Of a DNA stretch of 64,000 bases, positions 59,015-64,000 are shown one piece after another. The first letter of the stretch is position 1. Every line of letters starts with the position of its first letter. The notes beneath the pieces are model-generated. The model was not told the DNA's origin, made no database searches, and was given only the letters and a program-made list of their open reading frames with translations. Origin of the DNA: Candidatus Edwardsiibacteriota bacterium (lineage in GTDB: Bacteria; Edwardsbacteria; AC1; EtOH8); assembly GCA_020053305.1 (NCBI GenBank), contig JAGVNJ010000070.1, forward strand, positions 1 to 64,000, in the 5' to 3' direction. Position numbers and translations under genes: made by a program.

Positions 59015-59956
59015 CTACCTTTTATTTACAGTTGACTTGGGCTGTTTCCAGAAATCCTGGCCGTCGATCCACCAGATAACGGCTGAATTGTATTCCAGCC
59101 TGATCCAACGAGCGGCGGGCGCCATCTCTTTGAGACAAGCCACCCAATCGTTCCAGCTGTCCTTCTGCATGCCCTCCATAGCCTGGTCCTGCATCTGCCG
59201 GGCCTGCTCCCCGGCTCCTGTCTGGGCATATCCCTCCTGCATCTCTTGGGCCAGGGCCATCATGGCGGCCATATCGCCGGATTTCTTCAACTCCTTCATT
59301 TTTTTCTTCTTGGCCTCCAGGTCCGCCTTCCGGGCGGCGTCTCCGGGCTTCTCCTGGGGAGGAGCGCCGGGGCCGGCGCCGAACACCTGATCATGGTATT
59401 TTTTGATGATCAATGACCCTTCGGTGCCCGGAGCCCAATACTGAATAAAGCGCAGCCACTGATATTGGTTGAAAAGCTGATCGTAATCGGCCTGGGTGTG
59501 GCCGTAGCGGCCGATCAGCCCTTTCAGCTGGGCCAAGGGCTGGGGGATCATGTATTCATAACCCATGGTCCGCTTTTTAAAGCCACTGGAATCAGTCATG
59601 ACCACCGTCAAACGGGTCAGCTCCGTAAGTTCGTTCTTCGGCTTGCTCCTGTAATGGGCCCGGAAGACCACCGAAAAACCCTTCCGGAAATTCGGCTCAT
59701 CGGTAAAAGGTTCGATGACATCGTATGGCCCCAGGGTCTTTTTATAAAAGGCCATTATTTTCTCAGGACTTTCATTGGTCACCCTGACCAAGGGGTTATC
59801 GGTCAGGGCCTCGCTGTTGGAATAGATCGGAGAACTTACGGTGGTCTTATCGTCTGGGGTATCCACCTCACCGCCGTCAGCCAGGCAAATATTGCGGCCG
59901 AGCAGCAGCAGAATAGCAGTAAGAATGAGAACGTGGAACCGGTTATTTGAATTCAT
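59015..59956 (-). CDS. Secreted hypothetical protein
   Basis: Start MNSNNRFHVLILTAILLLLGRNICLADGG; charged and Met-rich C-terminal part. Confidence 0.55.
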   Translation of the reverse strand: MNSNNRFHVLILTAILLLLGRNICLADGGEVDTPDDKTTVSSPIYSNSEALTDNPLVRVTNESPEKIMAFYKKTLGPYDVIEPFTDEPNFRKGFSVVFRAHYRSKPKNELTELTRLTVVMTDSSGFKKRTMGYEYMIPQPLAQLKGLIGRYGHTQADYDQLFNQYQWLRFIQYWAPGTEGSLIIKKYHDQVFGAGPGAPPQEKPGDAARKADLEAKKKKMKELKKSGDMAAMMALAQEMQEGYAQTGAGEQARQMQDQAMEGMQKDSWNDWVACLKEMAPAARWIRLEYNSAVIWWIDGQDFWKQPKSTVNKR

Positions 59957-60024
59957 ACCTCTCCTTGTATTGAAAATTACACTCATTGGCATGAATATTA
60001 GCATTCAAATCCAAAGAAGTCAAT

Positions 60025-60055
60025 AAGAAGCCCCGGCTTTCGCCGGGGTTTCTTA
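60025..60055 (-). terminator. Terminator of 60066..63050 gene
   Basis: AAGAAACCCCGGC-gaaa-GCCGGGGCTTCTT. Confidence 0.7.
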
Positions 60056-60065
60056 AGTTTAAGCG

Positions 60066-63050
60066 TTACTTTACGATCAGTAGTTTTTTGGTGGCGGTAT
60101 AATCGCCGCTGTTCATCCGGTACATGTATACCCCGTTGGCCACTTTTTGTCCGGCTTGATTCCGGCCGTTCCAGGCAACCTTGTGGTATCCGGCATTCAT
60201 GTTGCCGTTGACCAGGGTCTTCACCCGCTGTCCGGCGATGTTGTAGACCTCTATCCTGACCTGGCTGGACCGGGGCAGGCCGAAGGCGATGGTCGTTTGT
60301 CCGCTTCCCATCGGGTTCGGGGCCGCCGAGGCCATAAAGTAGGGAACTCCTGCCGTAACCGGCTGGCCGCTCACTCCGCTTATCACAGTGCCGAAACCAA
60401 AAGAATCCGGCACAGAACCAGTCTTAAGGGCATAACCGTCCAAGGATTGTCCGGCAGTCACCATAAAACTGTAAGCAGTTGAATAGGCGAACGAATCATG
60501 GCTGACCGTCATTATCGTGTAGTCATAATTCCAGGCTGCGGTCATATTGCCGGGATCAGGGATACAGCTGTAGATCACGGCCGTGGTATCCATGGATTTG
60601 GAGAAGGTGATTACGACCGGGCTGGCTACATTGACGTCCATTACTCCGTCCTCCGGGCTGGTGGCGGTGATCACCGGCTGGGCGGCCTCCGAAGACCCCA
60701 GGTATAAAGCCTCGTTGCAAGTAAGGAAATTCCAACCGTCATAGCCTCCGGCTACCACGAAATAATCACCCACCTGACTGCCGCTGGTATAATATACTGG
60801 CGTGGTCTTGTCCGGCATTTGGATCCAGCCATCTGCCGTCGAATAAGTGTAGGTGCTGCCTATAACTGTACCGAAATCATTATAGCCTCCGGCGATCAAT
60901 AATTTATGACCGGCAGCATTGCTTACATATCCGTTGGCCGATCCGTAAATAGCGCCGCCGGGATAGCTCGCTCCGGCGCTCCAGGCTATGTTGCCGGGGT
61001 TGGCGGGATCTATGATCCCGATATAGGTTATATCCGTTAGGCCAACGCCGGGATTGTAACCTGTGCTGATGACAATGGTATCTCCCAAGATAGTGCCGCC
61101 GGCAAAGCCCAAGGCCAAGGGCAACGGAGTGGGGCTGGTGGCCCAGGCATCATTGACGACATCGTAAAGCACTACTGTAGCCATGGGATTATAGGACGCG
61201 TCATATCCACCGAACCGGAAGATGATGGTGTCCCGCCAGGCCGCCGTCACAAAGCCGTATCCGGCCGAGGGCATGGCCGTCCGGGGATTAAGCGAATCAC
61301 CGTCCGGTGAATAACAGTCCAGGTTGCTAACTATGCCGCTGCCGTCTCCGCCCATCACAAATATCTTGCCCCGGGCCGCCACCGCGCTGTTGAAATAAGA
61401 AGCTGACGAAAGCACGGCCGCCGAGGTTGACCAGGAGGCCGTGGCCGTATCGTAGATAGCTATATTGTCTACCGGGCCGGAAAAGTTATAAAAACCGCCG
61501 AACATATACAATTTTCCCTGATAACCTGCCTCGGCGGCGGCAGTTGCGGCCTCAGAAAGCGGGGTCCAGGTCTGCCAGATATTATAACCGCTTAAAAATG
61601 CGCCGGTAATAGTGTCGTTGGCTTTGTCCAGGTCTTGAGCCATGGCGGCATAAGCGGTGATATCGTAGGTTCCCTCCAGCCGCACACCCGGCCAAACGGG
61701 GAACACCACCGTGGTGTCGGCTCCGCCGGCCAGGCCTGCGATGCTGATAGTCGCATTATACATCAAGCTGCCGCCGTATCTGGCCTGAAAGGTGGCATTA
61801 AAATCGGCGGTTTGAGTCGCCGCATTATGGAAGACGACCCTGGGTATGATATCGGGATCGGGGTTTGCCGAACCAAGCGGATTAAGAATTGCCGTTGTGG
61901 AAACGTCCAGATCCCAGGTGCGGAAGGGTTTGCGCAGGGTGTCGTTCCAACTGTAATCGTCGGCCAATCCGGTCCAGGCTACGGCGGTATATTTGGTCCA
62001 CTGAGCCGGAGTGAAAGTATTGGCAAAAGCAAACTGCCTGAAGGAATCCGGCATAATGCTGTCCGGGCTGGCAATCATGGCCGAATCCAGATAGAGTTGT
62101 GCTCCCAGACTGTCGTTGATCTGGAAGAATATCTGGAAATCGCTCTCCGGGCTTAAACCGGGGTTTTTAATGGTGGCCGCCGGATTAAAGGCTACAGTTG
62201 GGGTCATGACAGTGGCCGGGGTATCTATGGAGGCAACCTTAACGTCATGGGAGGTCGGTATGTATTGTTCGAACTGTATGGCCAGGTTATTGCTCAGAGT
62301 GCCGGCTTCATACATATACTGTAGGCCCCAGAGCGGGGGCTCGGTGGAACTGCCTTGGATGCCTGTGCAGGCATAATAGCCGGGGTCTGCCAGGTCGAGG
62401 TACTGAAATTTGATGGTATTGTCGCTGTTGTTCAGAATAACCTGGAAAGTCAGATAATCTGATGTACCGTAGATCGGAACCTGATACCACTCCACCACCA
62501 GGGTGCTGCCGATCACCTGATAGTAGACCGCTCCTGAGGCGCCGGGGTTAAGGTCGGTCCAGTATGGCGCCATGAAGATATCAATGCCATAGCCATTAGT
62601 GCTTGGTATGGTGGTGTAGTTGTAACCCAGATATGAGTCTTGGAAATAGACCGTTCCGTTTGAGCCGATGGCAATGTTATTGTATGTTGTGCCGTAGAAA
62701 GTAAAGATAAACGGTATGCTGTAGTAATATGAATCGTCACTAAGCGCCATATTGGTGCCGCTGCCGGAGATCTCCACCCAGTTGAAAGCCGGACCGCCCG
62801 GCTCATTGGAATCCTTGAAAGTGTATCCGAGACTGTCGGGGCCACCGGCGCTTTTGGCCGATGTGGAATACTTAATAACATCAACTGTTCTTGGCCGCTT
62901 GGCTTCGCCGGTATGCCGTACTTTGGAATTGCCGGTTGTAAAGGCTTTTTTCGAGCCGTACAAAGCAGTGCTGCCGTAGTTTTGCGCCGCCCAGGTAAAA
63001 CCAGAGGCACAGAACAATGCCAGCATTGCGAGAACTAACTTTTTAGCCAC
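60066..63050 (-). CDS. Large secreted kelch-like protein with FlgD/T9SS-like C-terminus
   Basis: GTG start after AAAGGAG RBS (VAKKLVLAMLALFCASGFTWA); C-term AAPNPMGSGQTTIAFGLPRSSQVRIEVYNIAGQRVKTL...GVYMYRMNSGDYTATKKLLIVK. Confidence 0.8.
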   Translation of the reverse strand: MAKKLVLAMLALFCASGFTWAAQNYGSTALYGSKKAFTTGNSKVRHTGEAKRPRTVDVIKYSTSAKSAGGPDSLGYTFKDSNEPGGPAFNWVEISGSGTNMALSDDSYYYSIPFIFTFYGTTYNNIAIGSNGTVYFQDSYLGYNYTTIPSTNGYGIDIFMAPYWTDLNPGASGAVYYQVIGSTLVVEWYQVPIYGTSDYLTFQVILNNSDNTIKFQYLDLADPGYYACTGIQGSSTEPPLWGLQYMYEAGTLSNNLAIQFEQYIPTSHDVKVASIDTPATVMTPTVAFNPAATIKNPGLSPESDFQIFFQINDSLGAQLYLDSAMIASPDSIMPDSFRQFAFANTFTPAQWTKYTAVAWTGLADDYSWNDTLRKPFRTWDLDVSTTAILNPLGSANPDPDIIPRVVFHNAATQTADFNATFQARYGGSLMYNATISIAGLAGGADTTVVFPVWPGVRLEGTYDITAYAAMAQDLDKANDTITGAFLSGYNIWQTWTPLSEAATAAAEAGYQGKLYMFGGFYNFSGPVDNIAIYDTATASWSTSAAVLSSASYFNSAVAARGKIFVMGGDGSGIVSNLDCYSPDGDSLNPRTAMPSAGYGFVTAAWRDTIIFRFGGYDASYNPMATVVLYDVVNDAWATSPTPLPLALGFAGGTILGDTIVISTGYNPGVGLTDITYIGIIDPANPGNIAWSAGASYPGGAIYGSANGYVSNAAGHKLLIAGGYNDFGTVIGSTYTYSTADGWIQMPDKTTPVYYTSGSQVGDYFVVAGGYDGWNFLTCNEALYLGSSEAAQPVITATSPEDGVMDVNVASPVVITFSKSMDTTAVIYSCIPDPGNMTAAWNYDYTIMTVSHDSFAYSTAYSFMVTAGQSLDGYALKTGSVPDSFGFGTVISGVSGQPVTAGVPYFMASAAPNPMGSGQTTIAFGLPRSSQVRIEVYNIAGQRVKTLVNGNMNAGYHKVAWNGRNQAGQKVANGVYMYRMNSGDYTATKKLLIVK

Positions 63051-63109
63051 GAGTTGCTCCTTTGATATGTTGATGATTATGGTTAATCTGTTTATGGTAT
63101 TGACTTGCA

Positions 63110-63138
63110 ATTATACTCTTATTGAAATACCCTGTCAA
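63110..63138 (-). promoter_or_regulatory. sigma70 promoter TTGACA-N17-TATAAT for 60066..63050
   Basis: Exact consensus on minus strand (63133-63138, 63110-63115). Confidence 0.8.
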
Positions 63139-63316
63139 TGAGTTTTATTAGTGTGTTTTATAAATATTACGAGACTTCTGCAAAAGTCCCTTCTACCGGG
63201 GAAACACAGATTTTTTCGGGAAGAAAATCACTGAAAGTTGATATTTAATAGGCAATATTCCGTGTTTCTATAATTTCCGTGCTTCAGTGGTTAGTTTCGC
63301 AGAGGCCTCATTACTT

Positions 63317-64000
63317 TTATTCTTTGCTTCCCGCCGCTTCCTTGATCAGGTTGGAGGCGATGACCCCCCGCTGGATCTGGTTGGTGCCCTCGTAGATCTG
63401 GGTGATCTTGGCGTCGCGCATCATTTTCTCCACCGGGTATTCCTTCATGTACCCGTAGCCGCCCAGCACCTGGACCGCATTGGTGGTCACCTCCATGGCC
63501 ACATCGGAGGCGAAGCACTTGCACATGGCGCTCTCCTTGGCGAACTTCTTCTCCCCGGAATCTATGGTCCGGGCGGTGGCGTAGACCAGGGCCCGGGCGG
63601 CCTCCAGCTTCATGGCCATGTCGGCCAGCATGAACTGCACCCCCTGGAAGGCCGAGATCGGCTTGCCGAACTGCACCCGCTCCCGGGAGTATTTCACCGC
63701 CTCATCCAGGGCTCCCTGGGCTATCCCCAGGGCCTGGGCGGCCACCCCGGGCCGGGTCCGGTCTAAGGTGCCCATGGCCACCAGAAAACCCATGCCCTCC
63801 CTGCCCAGGATCTGATCCTTGTGCACCCGGCAGTTGTCGAACACCAGCTCGCTGGTGATCGAGGCCCGGATGCCCATCTTGTTCTCCTTCTTGCCGAAGG
63901 AGAAGCCGGGGGTGCCCTTCTCCACGATGAAGGCGGTGGCCCCGCGGCTGCCCTTGGTGCGGTCGGTCAGGGCCACCACCGTATATACCTCGGCCTCGCC
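63317..64000 (-). CDS. Acyl-CoA dehydrogenase, C-terminal part (truncated at window edge)
   Basis: FDNCRVHKDQILGREGMGF...GIAQGALDEAVKYSRERVQFGKPIS...QVLGGYGYMKEYPVEKMMRDAKITQIYEGTNQIQR. Confidence 0.95.
   Translation of the reverse strand, partial: GEAEVYTVVALTDRTKGSRGATAFIVEKGTPGFSFGKKENKMGIRASITSELVFDNCRVHKDQILGREGMGFLVAMGTLDRTRPGVAAQALGIAQGALDEAVKYSRERVQFGKPISAFQGVQFMLADMAMKLEAARALVYATARTIDSGEKKFAKESAMCKCFASDVAMEVTTNAVQVLGGYGYMKEYPVEKMMRDAKITQIYEGTNQIQRGVIASNLIKEAAGSKE

Overview
The window is 64 kb from what looks like a candidate-phylum bacterium (GC about 55%). Nearly all genes are on the minus strand. Housekeeping blocks are: rpmE-rho; tupABC-moeA-mobB; rpsO-pnp with truB-ribF; folD-xseA-xseB-prenyl synthase-dxs; rny-ymdB; zapA-zapB-pheT-pheS; and infC-rpmI-rplT. 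uvrA is on the plus strand. Reading outside the ORF track I found: a tRNA-Asn; a Moco/Tuco-type riboswitch with consensus promoter and terminator upstream of tupA; a 6S RNA candidate next to zapA; a candidate structured RNA or attenuator upstream of infC; a complete IS with iterated ends whose target duplication abuts the tRNA-Asn promoter; the first codons of an IS630-like transposase at the left edge; a palindromic MITE-like element; and families of word-like intergenic repeats. Accessory themes are: five large secreted proteins with FlgD/T9SS-like C-termini plus a PorV-like protein; a DUF2089/DUF4097/LiaF-like/SHOCT-like envelope-stress cassette; and AT-rich genes (TIR/deoxyribosyltransferase-like, KAP NTPase, small membrane protein) fitted without gaps into GC-rich operons. 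There is no CRISPR array, rRNA or prophage. I cannot prove an undescribed system. The best candidates are the four-protein SHOCT-like cassette, the AT-rich genes abutting start codons, and the infC-upstream RNA.
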